A stretch of DNA of 64,000 nucleotides from Homoserinimonas sp. OAct 916 (GCF_003260275.1 NZ_QJHB01000001.1:62001-126000); one strand, 5' to 3'. Positions 39,109 through 49,088 are shown, counted from the first letter of the stretch. Numbers and translations: made by a program. The notes: generated by a model not told the origin, from the letters alone.

Positions 39109-40196
39109 GAGCGGTCTCCCGTAGCCTTTGCCAGCCCGAGCACATCGGCGATCTTGGCCGTGTCAATTGGCACGACAGTGGGGGTGACGTCACTTCCATC
39201 CGGTGATCTCAACGCCCATTGCGGGTCCTTCAGCCCGTGGCCGGTGACCGTGATGACGATCTTCGCGCCTTCGGGGATCACGCCGGCAGCCGACCGCTCC
39301 AGCAGACCCGCGACGCCGATGGCCGACGCGGGTTCCACGAAGACGCCCACCGTGGCGGAGAGCAGGCGGTGCGCCTCAAGGATCTTTTCGTCGGTGATGG
39401 CGCCGAAGTAGCCGTCGCTGTCGTCGCGTGCGGTCAGGGCCTGTTCCCAGGATGCCGGGTTGCCGATGCGGATCGCGCTGGCGATCGTGTCTGGTTCGGC
39501 GACGGGGCGGCCGAGCACGATCGGAGCACTGCCCGCAGCCTGAAAACCGAACATTCGAGGCAGCTTTGTGATGCCGCCGCGGCCGAGCTCCTCGTTGTAT
39601 CCGCGAAAGTACGCGGTGTAGTTTCCGGCGTTGCCGACCGGCAGGAAGTGGTAGTCAGGGGCGTCGCCCAGCACGTCGATGACTTCGAACGCGGCTGTCT
39701 TCTGCCCCTCGATGCGGTCGTTGTTGACCGAGTTGACCAGATGCACCGGATAGTTGGCTGCCAGATCCCGTGCAATGTCGAGGCAGTCGTCGAAGTTGCC
39801 CTGAACCTGCAGCAATTGTGCGTTGTGCGCGATCGCCTGGCTGAGCTTGCCCATCGAGATCTTGCCTTCGGGAACCAGCACTGCGGCGGTGATGCCCCCA
39901 TGGGCGGCGTAGGCCGCTGCCGATGCCGACGTGTTGCCGGTCGACGCGCAGATCACGGCTTTGGCACCCGCTTCGAGCGCCTTCGAGATCGCCATGGTCA
40001 TGCCGCGGTCCTTGAACGAGCCGGTGGGGTTCATCCCTTCGAACTTGAGGTGCACCTCAGTCCCGGTCATGTGCGACAGCGACGGCGCCGGGATCAACGG
40101 CGTGCCGCCCTCGCCCAGCGTGACGATCGGTGTCGCCTCGGTGATATCCAAGCGGTCTGCGTATTCACGCAGTACTCCGCGCCACTGTTTGGCCAT
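39105..40196 (-). CDS. thrC: Threonine synthase
   Basis: A 363-residue PLP enzyme that converts phosphohomoserine to threonine. [13 protein letters not shown] has the PLP lysine and [17 protein letters not shown] the phosphate loop. The ATG overlaps the hom stop by one base (TGATG). It is the short, actinobacterial type. Confidence 0.97.
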   Translation of the reverse strand: MAKQWRGVLREYADRLDITEATPIVTLGEGGTPLIPAPSLSHMTGTEVHLKFEGMNPTGSFKDRGMTMAISKALEAGAKAVICASTGNTSASAAAYAAHGGITAAVLVPEGKISMGKLSQAIAHNAQLLQVQGNFDDCLDIARDLAANYPVHLVNSVNNDRIEGQKTAAFEVIDVLGDAPDYHFLPVGNAGNYTAYFRGYNEELGRGGITKLPRMFGFQAAGSAPIVLGRPVAEPDTIASAIRIGNPASWEQALTARDDSDGYFGAITDEKILEAHRLLSATVGVFVEPASAIGVAGLLERSAAGVIPEGAKIVITVTGHGLKDPQWALRSPDGSDVTPTVVPIDTAKIADVLGLAKATGDRS

Positions 40197-41530
40197 CAGG
40201 CTCCCTCGACTCTCAGTATGCTCGACACCCGGTTGACGGCGTCGTTGGTTTCCAATGCGTGAACGGTGGCTGCCAGGTCGGCCTCCAGCGCCGAATGCGT
40301 GCCGATCACAAGGCTAACGGAGGTGACCGGCAGCTCGTCCGTCTGCTGCGGCACACTGTGCACGATCGACTGCTGGACGGTTTCCACCGAGACCCCGAAT
40401 TCGCTGAACACGGTTGCTACCTGTGCGAGCGTGCCCGGCTCGTCAACGACGTCGAGGCTGATCTGGTAGCGCGTGGTGATGCGGCCCACGTCGAGCACGG
40501 TCACATTCGCGTGGGTGGATTCGGCCACACCCGGGCCCCCGGCGACGTGCCTGCGGGCAGCAGAGACGACGTCACCGAGCACGGCCGAAGCGGTCTCGAC
40601 GCCGCCGGCACCGGCGCCGTAGAACATGAGGTCGCCGGCGGCCTCGGCCTCAACGAAGACCGCGTTATTGCCCCCGTGTACCGAAGCCAGCGGATGGTCG
40701 CGAGCGATCAGGGCCGGGTACACGCGCGCACTCACCCCCTCGTTTCCCGTATCCGGGTCGGTGAGTCGTTCGCAGATGGCCAACAATTTGATCACATAGC
40801 CGGCGTTGCGCGCGGCCTGGATGCTCTCTTTGGTGATCGACCTGATGCCCTCGCGATGCACGCGGTCGACGGGAACCTGCGTGTGGAACGCAAGACTGGC
40901 GAGGATTGCCGCCTTTTGCGCGGCGTCGTAGCCGTCAACGTCAGCAGTGGGGTCGGCTTCGGCGAAACCCAGTTCGGTGGCAACAGCCAATGCCTCGTCG
41001 AAGCCGGCGCCCTCCCTGTCCATCTTGTCGAGGATGAAGTTTGTGGTGCCGTTCACAATGCCGAGAATCTTCTGCACCCGGTCGCCGGCCAGTGAATCAC
41101 GCAGCGGCCGGATGATCGGGATCGCCCCACCGACCGCCGCCTCGTAGGACAGCTGGGCGCCCACCTGCTCGGCCGCGTCCGCGAGTTCGGGGCCGTGCGT
41201 GGCGATCAGTGCCTTGTTGGCGGTGACGATGTCGGCGCCGGAGGCGATCGCGTCGAGGATGAGGGTACGCGCCGGTTCGATCCCGCCGATCAGCTCGATG
41301 ACGATGTCGGCCTTGAGGATGAGCGATTGGGCGTCGGTGGTCACCAGTTCGGCCGGAAGGTCGGCAGTGCGTGGTGCGCTGGCGTCCCGAACGGCGATCC
41401 CGACGAGCTCCAAGCGGGTTCCGGCGCGCCGGGCAAGTTCGTCGCCGTGCTCAAGCAGAAGCCGCGCCACCTGCGCCCCGACCGATCCGGCTCCGAGCAG
41501 CGCTACCTTCAGGCTGCGGTATTCCATCAT
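40196..41530 (-). CDS. hom: Homoserine dehydrogenase
   Basis: A 444-residue enzyme: Rossmann domain ([17 protein letters not shown]), catalytic domain with [14 protein letters not shown], and a C-terminal ACT domain (about 360-444) that usually gives feedback inhibition by threonine. The start has two ATGs in a row behind GAAGGAA. First of the hom-thrC-thrB set. Confidence 0.97.
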   Translation of the reverse strand: MMEYRSLKVALLGAGSVGAQVARLLLEHGDELARRAGTRLELVGIAVRDASAPRTADLPAELVTTDAQSLILKADIVIELIGGIEPARTLILDAIASGADIVTANKALIATHGPELADAAEQVGAQLSYEAAVGGAIPIIRPLRDSLAGDRVQKILGIVNGTTNFILDKMDREGAGFDEALAVATELGFAEADPTADVDGYDAAQKAAILASLAFHTQVPVDRVHREGIRSITKESIQAARNAGYVIKLLAICERLTDPDTGNEGVSARVYPALIARDHPLASVHGGNNAVFVEAEAAGDLMFYGAGAGGVETASAVLGDVVSAARRHVAGGPGVAESTHANVTVLDVGRITTRYQISLDVVDEPGTLAQVATVFSEFGVSVETVQQSIVHSVPQQTDELPVTSVSLVIGTHSALEADLAATVHALETNDAVNRVSSILRVEGA

Positions 41531-41561
41531 GTTGTTCCTTCGACGTGTCGTGGTGGGTAGA

Positions 41562-41625
41562 TTTCAGGGGCTGAGGGTTTCAGGGGCTGAGTGTTTCAGA
41601 GGCTGAGGGTTTCAGGGGCTGATTC
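41562..41625. repeat. 16-bp tandem repeat over the lysA stop codon
   Basis: Four 16-bp units (plus-strand consensus TTTCAGGGGCTGAGgG). The lysA stop (41612-41614) lies in the rightmost unit, and the array fills most of the lysA-hom gap. The period is not a multiple of three, in line with its non-coding position. Confidence 0.94.
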
Positions 41626-43072
41626 CCGGATCGCGGGCGAGCACGTCGTGCTCGGTCTCGCCGCGAACGATCACGCGCGCCCGGCCGTCGGCTACCGCGA
41701 TCACGGCCGGCCGGCCAACGTAGTTGTAGTTGCTCGCCAGGGACCAGCAATATGCCCCCGTCGCGGCCACGGCAAGCAGGTCACCCGGCCGCACATCACC
41801 GGGTAGGTAGCCGTCGTTGACGATCAGGTCGCCGGTTTCACAGTGTTTGCCCGCCACCCGCGACAGTGCCGGCCCAGCCGTGGACCGCCGGTTCGCGACG
41901 GTCGCCGTGTAGTCGGCGCCATAGAGTGCGGGGCGGGCATTGTCGCTCATGCCGCCGTCGACGCTCACATAGGTGCGGACTCCATCATCGACGGGAACCG
42001 GTTTGACCGTTCCCACCTCATAACAGGTGATGCCTGGCGGGCCGATGATCCACCGGCCCGGTTCGAAGCTGATCGCCGGAACCTCGATGTCGAGACGGGC
42101 ACAGCCCGCGGCGACCGCGTCAGCGACCTGCCCGGCAATCTGTTCGATGCTGTCAGGTCGGTCGGCCGTCGTGTAGGCGATTCCGAAGCCGCCACCGAGG
42201 TTCAGCTCGGGCACAGGGCCCGATCGGAGGAGGTCGGCGTGCACCTCGAGCAGCTTCTCGGCGGAGACGGCAAACCCGTCTGCGCCGAAGATCTGGGAAC
42301 CGATGTGACAGTGCAGGCCGAGGAACTCCAACTCCGCGCGGGCACGGATCGTGGCGACCGCCGCCGGGGCCCCGGCCAAAGAGATGCCGAACTTCTGGTC
42401 GTCGTGCGCCGTGGCGAGATGTTCGTGCGTGTGCGCGTGCACTCCGCTGTTCACCCGCAGCCGCACGCGCTGCGTGACGCCGTGGGCAGCAGCGGCGTCG
42501 GCCACTCGGTCGATCTCCGCGAGACTGTCGAGCACGATGGTGCCGACGCCGGCGGCGACGGCGCGGTCGATCTCGGCAACGGACTTGTTGTTCCCGTGAA
42601 ACCCGATCCGAGCCGGCGGCGCCCCTCCGGCAAGTGCAACGGCAAGCTCTCCCCCGGTGCAGACATCGATATTCAGGCCCGCGCCGATCATCCAACGCAC
42701 CACTTCGGTGCACAGGAACGCCTTGCCCGCGTAGTACACGTTGACTTTTGTGCCGATGCGCGCGAACTCGGTCTCGAATGCCTCGCGAAGCCGGATGGCC
42801 CGGCCGCGGGCGGCTGCCTCGTCGATGACGTATAGCGGGCTGCCGTATTCGGCCACCAGGTCGGTGACGCGCAGCTCGGCCACTGTGAGGATCCCACAGG
42901 CGGAGCCGCGGCGTGCGGTGCACGGCCAGATCCCGTCGGCGAGTTCGTTGACATCGGCAGGGACGGTGAGCCAATCGGGGGCGAGGATCGTGGGGGCGGC
43001 GCCTGTGGAAGCATTGCCCGCCGGCGCACCACCGTCTGCCGCGTTGTCTGCGACGGATTCGAAAAATGCCAC
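41612..43072 (-). CDS. lysA: Diaminopimelate decarboxylase
   Basis: A 486-residue PLP enzyme (fold III), last step of lysine synthesis. YYAGKAFLC carries the PLP lysine; HCHIGSQIF, GGGFGIAYT and EPGRWIIGPPG are standard. A 50-residue N-terminal extension precedes the barrel. The pathway product also feeds peptidoglycan. Confidence 0.96.
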   Translation of the reverse strand: MAFFESVADNAADGGAPAGNASTGAAPTILAPDWLTVPADVNELADGIWPCTARRGSACGILTVAELRVTDLVAEYGSPLYVIDEAAARGRAIRLREAFETEFARIGTKVNVYYAGKAFLCTEVVRWMIGAGLNIDVCTGGELAVALAGGAPPARIGFHGNNKSVAEIDRAVAAGVGTIVLDSLAEIDRVADAAAAHGVTQRVRLRVNSGVHAHTHEHLATAHDDQKFGISLAGAPAAVATIRARAELEFLGLHCHIGSQIFGADGFAVSAEKLLEVHADLLRSGPVPELNLGGGFGIAYTTADRPDSIEQIAGQVADAVAAGCARLDIEVPAISFEPGRWIIGPPGITCYEVGTVKPVPVDDGVRTYVSVDGGMSDNARPALYGADYTATVANRRSTAGPALSRVAGKHCETGDLIVNDGYLPGDVRPGDLLAVAATGAYCWSLASNYNYVGRPAVIAVADGRARVIVRGETEHDVLARDPGISP

Positions 43073-43191
43073 GGTGAAAGCCTCACACGGGAAGAAAGTG
43101 GAAGTGTTCCCCTGTGGCGAGCGGACCCGGCTTGGCCCCTGAAGCCTTGGATAACATCGGCCGGGTGCGGGTGCACTGCCAACCGGTAACC

Positions 43192-43197
43192 ACTCTA
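43192..43197 (-). promoter_or_regulatory. Possible -10 of a lysA promoter
   Basis: GCTAGAGT on the minus strand matches the putative atpB -10. It would leave a leader of about 110 nt before lysA in the gap 43073-43241. The -35 is not convincing and I see no known riboswitch. Confidence 0.3.
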
Positions 43198-43241
43198 GCG
43201 AATCTGTTCCCCGCCCGTTGCCCAGTCACAGGCCTGCGTGG

Positions 43242-43988
43242 TCACGGGCAGCTGCCGCTGGTGCCCTCGTCCAGTTGGGCGAGCATCAGGTCGGTTCCCG
43301 TGAGCTTCACGGTTGCCTCGCCCGGTTGCACCTGAATACTGGACAGCGAGAGTCCGGCCGGTAGATATTGAGCGGCGCAGATGCGCACGTTCTTGTCTGA
43401 GAGCGCGCCGAGCAGTTCTTTCACATCGAGCTGGAGAGACCCGTTCGTCACCGAGGCGGTCTTCGGTTGCAGATCGATCCAGGGGCCGTCGATCACCGGT
43501 ACCGCGGCCACGTTGTAGCCGATCTCGAAGCCGAACAGCGAGACCACGCCGTCGTAGCCGACAGTCTCGTCGCCCAATACCACGGTGCCGGGTTCCCCGG
43601 AAGCAGCGGTCCAGCTGTTGAGCGCTGCCTGGTCGATGACCGCCGTAGCCTGGATGTCGCGCACCGGCTTCTCTGCATCGATGGGAACGCCCTGCGCCTC
43701 GAGGTGCGCGCTCAGACGCACACCGTCGACAGTGATGGGATCGGCCTCGACGATGACGGAGTCCAGAGACCCCGACAGGTATTGTGCGATCGCGGATGCG
43801 CCGCCGACGGTGACCACCGGATCGACGCTGACGTTCTCCGGCAACCCGGCGGTGACCTCATCGCCGATCTGCTGCTCCATCACACCGCGCAGGGCCTGGT
43901 CGGCCACGATGTAGCCGACGATCAGAAGCCCGACGGCCACCGCACCGCCGAGCGACCAGGCGAGTATCCTGCGCGAGCGCCGGGTCAC
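43242..43988 (-). CDS. DUF2993 (LmeA-like) membrane-anchored lipid-binding protein
   Basis: A 248-residue protein: short cytoplasmic Arg-rich start, one membrane helix (about 10-32), then an extracytoplasmic domain with the DUF2993 pattern (LPENVSVDPVVTVGG, LSGSLDSVIVEAD, LSLSSIQVQPGEATVKLTG). The family includes mycobacterial LmeA, a phosphoinositide binder needed for lipomannan elongation. The GTG overlaps the argS stop by four bases, which decides the start. Confidence 0.85.
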   Translation of the reverse strand: MTRRSRRILAWSLGGAVAVGLLIVGYIVADQALRGVMEQQIGDEVTAGLPENVSVDPVVTVGGASAIAQYLSGSLDSVIVEADPITVDGVRLSAHLEAQGVPIDAEKPVRDIQATAVIDQAALNSWTAASGEPGTVVLGDETVGYDGVVSLFGFEIGYNVAAVPVIDGPWIDLQPKTASVTNGSLQLDVKELLGALSDKNVRICAAQYLPAGLSLSSIQVQPGEATVKLTGTDLMLAQLDEGTSGSCP

Positions 43989-45673
43989 ATCCGCTCCGGG
44001 GCTGATACGCCGAGAAGTTCGAGGCTGTTGCGGATGACTTGCCCGGTGGCCTCGTTCAGCCACAACCGAGTGCGGTGCAGGTCGGTCACCGGATCATCAC
44101 CGAGTGGAATCACTCGGCAGTTGTCATACCAGCGGTGGTAGAAACCGGCCAACTCCTCGGCGTAACGGGCGACCCGGTGCGGCTCTCGCAGTTCCGCCGC
44201 CTGTGCGACGACGCGCGGGAATTCCGCGAGGATCCCCACGAGACGCATCTCGGACTCATGGTCCAACAGTTCCGGCTCGAATGCGCTGCGGTCGATCCCT
44301 GCTGCAGCCGCGTTTCGGGAAACCGAGCAGGTGCGGGCATGGGCGTACTGCACGTAGAAGACCGGGTTGTCGTTGGTGCGCTTCTTGAGCAGTTCGGGGT
44401 CGAGGGTGAGCGGCGAATCGGCCGGATAGCGGCCGAGGGAGTATCGCAGGGCGTCCGTACCCAGCCACGCCTGCAGGTCGTTCAACTCGATCACGTTACC
44501 GGCCCGCTTCGACAGCCTGGCCCCGTTGATGCTGACCAACTGGCCGATGAGCACCTCGATGTCGCGGCTCGGGTCGTCGCCGGCGGCACCGGCGAGCGCC
44601 TTCAGCCGGTGCACGTAGCCGTGGTGGTCGGCGCCGAGCAGGTAGATCTTGTGGGCGAAGCCGCGGTCACCCTTGTCGAGGTAGTAGGCGGCATCGGAGG
44701 CGAAGTAGGTGTACACGCCATTTGCGCGGCGGATCACGCGATTCTTGTCGTCACCGAATTCTTTGGTGCGCACCCACACCGCCCCGTCTTCATCGAACAC
44801 GTGGCCCTGCGCGCGCAACCGTTCCACCGCGGTGTCCACAGCACTCTGGCCCGTCGCCGGATCGGTGGTGTGCAGACTGCGTTCCGAGAACCAGACGTCG
44901 AAATGCACGTTGAAGCGTTCGAGCGATTCACGGATCTCGCCGAGCTGCAGCTGGTATCCGGTCTCGCCGGCGAGTATCAGCCCGTCGGTCCGATCGAGGT
45001 CGAGGATCTCTGGATGCGCCGCCCGCACCCGGTCGGCGAGGTCGGAGATGTATGAGCCGGGGTAGCCGTTTTCTGGAGTGGGCTCGCCGAGCAGCGCGGC
45101 GTAGACGGATGCCGCGAAGTTGTCCATCTGGTTGCCGGCGTCGTTGATGTAGAACTCGCTGGCGACCCGTGCGCCGGCAGCGCGCAGCACCCGGGCGAGG
45201 GAGTCGCCCAGGGCAGCCCACCTGGTGTGTCCGATGTGCAGAGGGCCGGTGGGGTTCGCTGACACGAACTCGAGGTTGATGCCCTGCCCAGCCAAGGAGT
45301 CGTTGTACCCGAACCGCGAACCGGTGTCGACGATGGTCTCCACGATGGCGGCCGCCGCGGCGGCATCCAGGCGGATGTTGATGAATCCGGGGCCGGCGAC
45401 TTCGGCGCCGGCGATACCGGGCACTCGCACCAGTTCGGCGACGAGTTCCGCGGCGAGTTCGCGTGGTGGCACACCAAACTCTTTGGCCAGCTTCATAGCG
45501 ACGTTGGACGCCCAGTCGCCATGTTCGCGGTTGCGGGGGCGCTCGAGCGCCAGATCGGCTGCCGAATCTGGCAGGCGAATGTCGCGGCCGCTGAGGGATT
45601 GGTGGCGGGATGCCACGATCGTCAAACGGGCGAGAAGTTCGGCGGAGAGTTCGGCGGGAGTCACAGAAGCCAA
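43985..45673 (-). CDS. argS: Arginyl-tRNA synthetase
   Basis: A 562-residue class I synthetase. HIGH motif in PTGPLHIGHTRWAALGD, KMSKS-equivalent RLSKRAGNVIEL, and a C-terminal DALR anticodon-binding domain. The N-terminal Add domain is present. It leads the argS-DUF2993-lysA-hom-thr run typical of actinobacteria. Confidence 0.97.
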   Translation of the reverse strand: MASVTPAELSAELLARLTIVASRHQSLSGRDIRLPDSAADLALERPRNREHGDWASNVAMKLAKEFGVPPRELAAELVAELVRVPGIAGAEVAGPGFINIRLDAAAAAAIVETIVDTGSRFGYNDSLAGQGINLEFVSANPTGPLHIGHTRWAALGDSLARVLRAAGARVASEFYINDAGNQMDNFAASVYAALLGEPTPENGYPGSYISDLADRVRAAHPEILDLDRTDGLILAGETGYQLQLGEIRESLERFNVHFDVWFSERSLHTTDPATGQSAVDTAVERLRAQGHVFDEDGAVWVRTKEFGDDKNRVIRRANGVYTYFASDAAYYLDKGDRGFAHKIYLLGADHHGYVHRLKALAGAAGDDPSRDIEVLIGQLVSINGARLSKRAGNVIELNDLQAWLGTDALRYSLGRYPADSPLTLDPELLKKRTNDNPVFYVQYAHARTCSVSRNAAAAGIDRSAFEPELLDHESEMRLVGILAEFPRVVAQAAELREPHRVARYAEELAGFYHRWYDNCRVIPLGDDPVTDLHRTRLWLNEATGQVIRNSLELLGVSAPERM

Positions 45674-45846
45674 TCTTATCGGTTGCCCCGTGACGCTGAC
45701 CTCGATCTCGGTCGCGCATCAATTGTGATCCGGCGGAGTGGTGCCGGGGGGATCCCGCCTGCTGGTTGGTATCGTCGGACGAGTTCGACGCAGGGGCCCG
45801 AATTGCACCGAGCCGACCGGTCGAGCCCACGGTCGCAGCACAACCG

Positions 45847-45905
45847 GCAACGCGGCGGCTGGCAACAGAGCGACCAGCAACAGGCGACCAGCAACAGAGC
45901 AACCG
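45847..45905. repeat. Mostly 15-bp tandem repeat before the lipoprotein gene
   Basis: Four units of 15, 15, 14 and 15 bp based on GCAACAGaGCgACCA. It ends 20 bp before the ATG and occupies the space where the promoter and leader of the lipoprotein should be. Confidence 0.88.
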
Positions 45906-45925
45906 GCAATAGAAGGATAGAGACC

Positions 45926-46627
45926 ATGACCCAGACGCGCTCCCACTCCAGCACAGCTCCCCGCGCGGATACAGGCCACGGGGCCGGCCCAGGTCGTCGT
46001 TGGCTCAGAGGAACGCTGTCTGTCGTCTGCGGCACGGCGCTGTTCGCTGCCCTCACCGCTTGTGCGGCTGGGGTCCCGCTGGTCACCGGCCCGCCCAGCG
46101 CACCCACGTCGCCGCCGGTGGTGGCGCCGAGTGCCGAACCCACCACTTCGCCAACAGTGGAGCCCGAGCCCTCGCCGACGCCCACGGAGTCGCCAGAGCC
46201 GGATCCCACCCCGATGACCCTCAGTTGCACCGATCTGGTTCCGCTCGAAGTGCTGTACAACTTCAACCCCAACTACGGCACAGACCCGAACTACTCACCG
46301 GCCGCCGGTTCTGAGGCCGCCCAGATGGCGGCAGCAGGAGGCCTGGCCTGCGGGTGGATCAACCAGTCGAGTTCCGAGGAGATCGAGATCGCAGTGGCCA
46401 AATTGGATGACGCTGCCCTGGGTGCCGCCTACGACAAGGCCATAGCCGACAGCACCCCCGTTCCGCTGTTCGGAATGGAGGGTTTTTTCACCACCGATGG
46501 CGACGTCGGAGTGGCGCAGGCGTTCACCCCGGAATACTGGTTGGTTGCTCGCTCGACCGCATTCGTCGAGGCGACAGACGCTCAGGATTTGGTCAACACG
46601 GCACTTAAAAACCTGCCAGCATCCTGA
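45926..46627 (+). CDS. Predicted lipoprotein of unknown function
   Basis: A 233-residue protein. A long Arg-containing n-region is followed by a hydrophobic stretch and the lipobox LTAC (Cys46). A Pro/Ser/Thr-rich linker (about 50-95) leads to a domain of about 130 residues (SCTDLVPLEVLYNFNPNYG.., CGWINQSSSEEIEIAVAKLDD). Similar Microbacteriaceae lipoproteins are of unknown role. The ATG at 45926 follows AAGGA. Confidence 0.8.
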   Translation: MTQTRSHSSTAPRADTGHGAGPGRRWLRGTLSVVCGTALFAALTACAAGVPLVTGPPSAPTSPPVVAPSAEPTTSPTVEPEPSPTPTESPEPDPTPMTLSCTDLVPLEVLYNFNPNYGTDPNYSPAAGSEAAQMAAAGGLACGWINQSSSEEIEIAVAKLDDAALGAAYDKAIADSTPVPLFGMEGFFTTDGDVGVAQAFTPEYWLVARSTAFVEATDAQDLVNTALKNLPAS

Positions 46628-46657
46628 CCCGGGACGCCCTCCATCAACTGATCCGGC

Positions 46658-46741
46658 TAGTAATAGAGCCCGGTAGAAACTAGAGCACGATAGACGCTAG
46701 AGCACGTTAGAAGCTAGAGCACGTTAGAAGCTGGAGCACGG
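46658..46741. repeat. 17-bp tandem repeat after the lipoprotein gene
   Basis: Four clear 17-bp units from 46674 (consensus TAGAagCTAGAGCACGt) plus a decayed one before. It begins 31 bp after the stop codon. Confidence 0.93.
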
Positions 46742-46775
46742 TCGTAAGAGACGGCGCCTGCGGCGGTGCCGGATC

Positions 46776-46858
46776 ATCAGCGCCCGAGCTATCAGCACCG
46801 AGCATCAGCACCGAGCATCACTACTGGAGCATCACCACGGGTACATCACCCCGGGTAC
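46776..46858. repeat. 13-15-bp tandem repeat up to the pdxH stop codon
   Basis: Six units of 15, 13, 13, 14, 14 and 14 bp that begin ATCA(G/C)CaCcGaG. The next ATCA contains the pdxH stop. Together with the 17-bp array it fills nearly all of the 232-bp gap between the convergent genes. Confidence 0.88.
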
Positions 46859-46859
46859 A

Positions 46860-47714
46860 TCAATGCCAGAGTGAGGCGTGCTCCCAGCTGGAGGCAGTGC
46901 GTGAGTACCTGACCCGCACCTGTTCCCGCGCGGCAGTCGTCTGCCAGAACTCAATCTCCTCCGGCTGCAGTCGATACGCCGTCCAGGCTCGCGGTACGAA
47001 CAATGGGTTGCCGGCCACGAACTCCTGCGCAGCCGCAAGCTGGCGCCGAACCGCGTCTGCGCCCGGCAGCGGCTTGCTCTGCTCGCCAGTGAGGGCCGCG
47101 GCACGCGCCTGGGGGCTGCGGGCGCGGAAGTCTGCCTCACTCACCTCGCGGGGTCCCTCGAACACCTGGCCGCGCACCCTGACCTGCCTGGCCTGCTCAC
47201 GCCAGTAAAGCGTGAGAGCGGCGGCCGGGTTCTCTACCAGTTGCTCACCCTTGGGGCCGTCACTCATCGAAGCGAACCAGAACCCATCAGTCCTCCCAGC
47301 GCCCGAATCCGAACCCGGGGCACGATCTCGCTGGTCGGAAGTGACGTCTTTCAGCAACAGGGTGCGGGCATCCGGACGACCATCCCCGTCAACGGTGGAC
47401 AGGACCATCGCATGTGGTTGGGAAACCCCAGAGCTGATCGCTCCGTCCAACCAGGTCGCCATCAGATCGTAGGGGTTCTTCGGCACGGTGGCCGCGTCGA
47501 AATCGCCCGGCACGATCGGAAACGCGTCCAGTGAGCGCAACCGGAGCCGCAGTGACTGCTGCCCCGACACAGGTTCACCCGACACAGGTTCATCCGACAC
47601 AGGTTCATCCGACACAGATTCGTCCGAGGCGAACTCGTGTGATCCGGGAGCGCGCGACGCAGAGTCGGGGGGTTGCGAATGCGGATACTGGCGCGGACGC
47701 GAATGCTCGGTCAT
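46860..47714 (-). CDS. pdxH: Pyridoxamine/pyridoxine 5'-phosphate oxidase
   Basis: A 284-residue FMN enzyme that makes pyridoxal 5'-phosphate, the cofactor of several enzymes in this window. Core motifs: MVLSTVDGDGRPDARTLLLKD, GFWFASMSDGPKGEQL, NPAAALTLYW, RQVRVRGQVF and WTAYRLQPEEIEFWQ. The first 60 residues are a Ser/Pro/Glu-rich tail absent from most homologues, and part of it is built by a 15-bp tandem repeat. Confidence 0.93.
   Translation of the reverse strand: MTEHSRPRQYPHSQPPDSASRAPGSHEFASDESVSDEPVSDEPVSGEPVSGQQSLRLRLRSLDAFPIVPGDFDAATVPKNPYDLMATWLDGAISSGVSQPHAMVLSTVDGDGRPDARTLLLKDVTSDQRDRAPGSDSGAGRTDGFWFASMSDGPKGEQLVENPAAALTLYWREQARQVRVRGQVFEGPREVSEADFRARSPQARAAALTGEQSKPLPGADAVRRQLAAAQEFVAGNPLFVPRAWTAYRLQPEEIEFWQTTAAREQVRVRYSRTASSWEHASLWH
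47566..47640. repeat. In-frame 15-bp repeat in the pdxH N-terminus
   Basis: Four good 15-bp units (plus-strand GACACAGGTTCAtCC) and a fifth decayed one, encoding SDESV, SDEPV, SDEPV and SGEPV. Two units are identical. Confidence 0.94.
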
Positions 47715-47750
47715 GCGTTCAGCCTAGAGGGCAACATTCGACGACTCGGC

Positions 47751-49088
47751 TCAGATCCCCAGCACTGCGCGCGCGATCAGGAAGTAGATCACCAAACCAC
47801 TGGCGTCGACAAACGTGCTGATGAACGGCGCCGAGACGATCGCCGGGTCAACCTTGGCGGCTCGGGCCCCCAACGGGATAGAGCCACCGACGGTCGCCGC
47901 CAGGGTGCCGATAGCGGTCACGGTCAAAAGGAGCACCAGGGCGATGTCGGGCCCGACCAGAAGTGCAGCCGGGATGAACCCGACCAGGCCCATTGCGGCG
48001 CCCAGCATCAGGCCGACCCGCAACTCCCGGAACATGACCTTGATGATGTCTTTGGGCCGCACCTCTTCCAACGCCAGCGCACGGGTCAAAGTGGTAGCGG
48101 CCTGGGCCCCGATGTTTCCTCCGGCGCCGATCAGCATGGGGATGAAGAGGGCCAGCGAGATCGACTGCTCCAGGGTCGCCTCGAAGGCACCCTGCACGGC
48201 GACGGTTAAGGATGAGGCCCCGACGAGTACGAACAACCAGACCACGCGGCTGCGCACCACTGCCCACAGGCGGGCCGTCAGATACGGCTGTCGCAGCGGT
48301 TCGGCACCACCGGTACGGGCGGCATCCTCGTCTTCGGCGTCGGAGAGGATCTGGGCCGCATCGTCGAAGGTGAAGAGCCCGACGAGACGGTCTTCGAGGT
48401 CGACCACCGCGGTCGCGATCACATCAGCTTCCACAACACGACGGGCGGCCGGTTCCTCCGGGTCGGTCACCCGGATCAGGATCGGGTCGTGCATGAGCTC
48501 TTCGACGAGCGTGTCCGGCTCGGCCATTAAGAGGTCACGCAGTTCGACAGCCCCCACCACGATGCGGTTCTCGGCGGCTACTGGCAGGAAGTAGATGGTG
48601 GTTGCATGTTGCCCGGCCTCGCGCACATGCTCCAGTGCCTCGGCGGCGGTCATGGTGGCGAGCACCTTGATGAACTCCGGGCTCATACGCCGGCCGATGC
48701 TGCCCACCGGGTAGCCCATCAGGGTCGCGGTGAGCTTCCGCTCCTTGTCGGACAGGCCGAGCAGAAGCTTCTTGGCCACGTTGGCGGGTAGTTCGTCAAG
48801 AAAGCCGACCCGGTCGTCGGGGTCGAGATCTTCGATGATCTGGCCGACCTTTTCGTCGCGCAGGCCACCGAGGAGCTCCGTCGCGAGTCCAGCATCCAGG
48901 GCTTCGAAGACCACGACCGCTTCTTCCTTCGGCAGCAGCCTGAAGAGAAGGGCGCGCCGCCGGAACGAGATGCGGCCCATGAGAGCGACGATTTCACTCG
49001 TATGCACTTCACGCAGGGCGGCCCGCAACACGCGGAGGTCCGTCTCGTCGCTGTCTTCGAGCACTTCCAATGCATCGAGTTCAATCAT
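47751..49088 (-). CDS. mgtE: MgtE-family magnesium transporter
   Basis: A 445-residue channel. An N-terminal helical Mg-sensing domain (about 1-130) is followed by two CBS domains (about 130-255) and five membrane helices with PMLIGAGGNIGAQAATTL, the conserved pore segment. I prefer the ATG at 49088 behind GAGGTGG; a GTG three codons upstream is possible. Confidence 0.95.
   Translation of the reverse strand: MIELDALEVLEDSDETDLRVLRAALREVHTSEIVALMGRISFRRRALLFRLLPKEEAVVVFEALDAGLATELLGGLRDEKVGQIIEDLDPDDRVGFLDELPANVAKKLLLGLSDKERKLTATLMGYPVGSIGRRMSPEFIKVLATMTAAEALEHVREAGQHATTIYFLPVAAENRIVVGAVELRDLLMAEPDTLVEELMHDPILIRVTDPEEPAARRVVEADVIATAVVDLEDRLVGLFTFDDAAQILSDAEDEDAARTGGAEPLRQPYLTARLWAVVRSRVVWLFVLVGASSLTVAVQGAFEATLEQSISLALFIPMLIGAGGNIGAQAATTLTRALALEEVRPKDIIKVMFRELRVGLMLGAAMGLVGFIPAALLVGPDIALVLLLTVTAIGTLAATVGGSIPLGARAAKVDPAIVSAPFISTFVDASGLVIYFLIARAVLGI

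Noticed and set aside
43073-43241. Lysine riboswitch ahead of lysA
   Set aside because: The leader is about 110 nt at most and I see none of the conserved lysine-aptamer elements.
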